Shown piece by piece: positions 4,950 through 5,317 of a stretch of 5,317 nt of DNA (position 1 is the first letter of the stretch; every line of letters begins with the position of its first letter). The position numbers and the translations under genes were made by a program. This stretch comes from Candidatus Dadabacteria bacterium (GTDB taxonomy: Bacteria; Bdellovibrionota_C; UBA2361; J135). The notes under the pieces are model-generated. The model was not told where the DNA came from. It searched no databases and saw only the letters and a list, made by a program, of their open reading frames with translations. The stretch lies in assembly GCA_003694225.1 (NCBI GenBank), contig RFKT01000232.1, positions 1-5,317 of the forward strand, given 5' to 3'.

Positions 4950-5099
4950 ATGAACAGAAGGATTTATACGGATATATGCCATATAGAAGAGGAGTTCAGA
5001 GAGGTTTTAATGATGTCTAGCCTCACGATTGTTAGTTTTATCATTCCATTTTGTGTTTTTTGTGCGTTAATCATCTTAGGAGGGATTGCACATGGCTAG
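4950..5099 (+). CDS. Small single-span membrane protein between flgD and flgE, unrecognised
   Basis: The ORF has 49 codons, starting ATG at 4950 and ending TAG at 5097-5099. AAGGG (4939-4943) lies six bases before the ATG, a good ribosome site. Residues 1-20 (MNRRIYTDICHIEEEFREVL) are polar, with Arg-Arg near the start and an acidic patch. Residues about 24-45 are one hydrophobic span with two Cys (SLTIVSFIIPFCVFCALIILGG), and the protein ends AHG. Its last eight bases overlap the flgE start, and the flgE ribosome site lies inside it, so translation may be coupled. Inner starts at 5010 or 5013 also follow a GAGG and would give a 28-29 residue span-only peptide. I do not recognise a family. 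In many Firmicutes a larger conserved flagellar operon protein (TIGR02530) occupies this site, but no resemblance is visible. It may be a real microprotein or a chance frame. Confidence 0.5.
   Translation: MNRRIYTDICHIEEEFREVLMMSSLTIVSFIIPFCVFCALIILGGIAHG
5078..5083 (+). promoter_or_regulatory. Strong ribosome binding site of flgE
   Basis: AGGAGG sits eight bases before the flgE ATG and is the best full match to the consensus among the plus-strand genes here, in keeping with the high demand for hook subunit. It lies within the last codons of the upstream small ORF. Confidence 0.75.
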
Positions 5100-5317
5100 C
5101 AGCATAGTTAGCGGGTTGTTTGCAGGTCGTTCCGGTTTAAATACCCACGGTCAAGCTATGGCTGTTATAGGCGACAACCTAGCAAATGTAAACACAATAG
5201 GCCACAAGGCGGCCAGAGTGGAATTTTCTGACCTTATCGCAGGGCAAGCGGGCGGCATAGGGTCTGGAATAGGTTCGGATGTAAAAGCTGTTACGCAGGT
5301 GTTCGAACAGGGCACCC
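5092..5317 (+). CDS. flgE: Flagellar hook protein FlgE, N-terminal part (cut by window edge)
   Basis: Only the first 75 codons are present. FlgE polymerises into the hook, the universal joint between rod and filament. The visible part is the N-terminal D0 region shared by axial proteins (Flg_bb_rod, PF00460): SGLFAGRSGLNTHGQAMAVIGDNLANVNTIGHK (residues 7-39) includes the hallmark NLANVNTIGHK. It is followed by AARVEFSDLIAG, typical of FlgE just after that motif. A Gly-rich turn (GQAGGIGSGIGSDV) and the start of the next strand (KAVTQVFEQGT) run to the window end. FlgF and FlgG share this opening, but position after fliK and flgD and the motif following ANVNT favour FlgE. The start is fixed by AGGAGG at 5078-5083. 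Total length cannot be judged. Confidence 0.9.
   Translation, partial: MASSIVSGLFAGRSGLNTHGQAMAVIGDNLANVNTIGHKAARVEFSDLIAGQAGGIGSGIGSDVKAVTQVFEQGT

Noticed and set aside
1..5317. CRISPR array, insertion sequence, prophage or defence system
   Set aside because: No spaced direct-repeat array, transposase, terminal inverted repeats or integrase motifs were seen; the genes are ordinary chromosomal families.

Overview
The window is AT-rich bacterial chromosome with tightly packed genes and good Shine-Dalgarno sites. It carries flagellar hook genes, an MreB actin, a membrane protein of the flippase-like (LPG synthase TM, UPF0104) family and the start of a 3-hydroxyacyl-CoA dehydrogenase. A motile, rod-shaped anaerobe is likely. 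The gene styles suggest a Synergistota or Clostridia-type lineage, but this is a guess from protein flavour and order, not a placement.

Layout. Bases 1-256 (minus) hold the N-terminal 85 residues of a 3-hydroxybutyryl-CoA dehydrogenase-like protein, cut by the window edge. Bases 257-459 are a divergent intergenic region with a possible promoter, a dyad and a short direct repeat ahead of a stand-alone mreB-type gene (460-1479, plus). No mreC or mreD follows; mreB instead converges on the flippase-like gene (1539-2549, minus). A 400-base intergenic region (2550-2949) follows. It holds back-to-back perfect -10 hexamers, a GC-richer stretch with mutually exclusive hairpins, and a 13-codon ORF with an excellent ribosome site. 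Next comes a plus-strand flagellar hook cluster: fliK (2950-4125), flgD (4149-4802), a 289-base gap and flgE (5092 to the window end).

How the genes work together. FlgD caps the growing hook and lets FlgE subunits assemble. FliK measures hook length and switches the export gate from hook to filament substrates. The fliK-flgD-flgE order is the standard hook block, here without fliF-fliJ directly upstream. The flgD-flgE gap is not empty: it has a perfect 11-bp stem-loop and a 49-codon ORF for a small single-span membrane protein. That ORF has its own ribosome site and overlaps the flgE start by eight bases. I consider it the most interesting item here. The other genes (dehydrogenase, mreB, flippase-like) have no evident functional link to the hook block.
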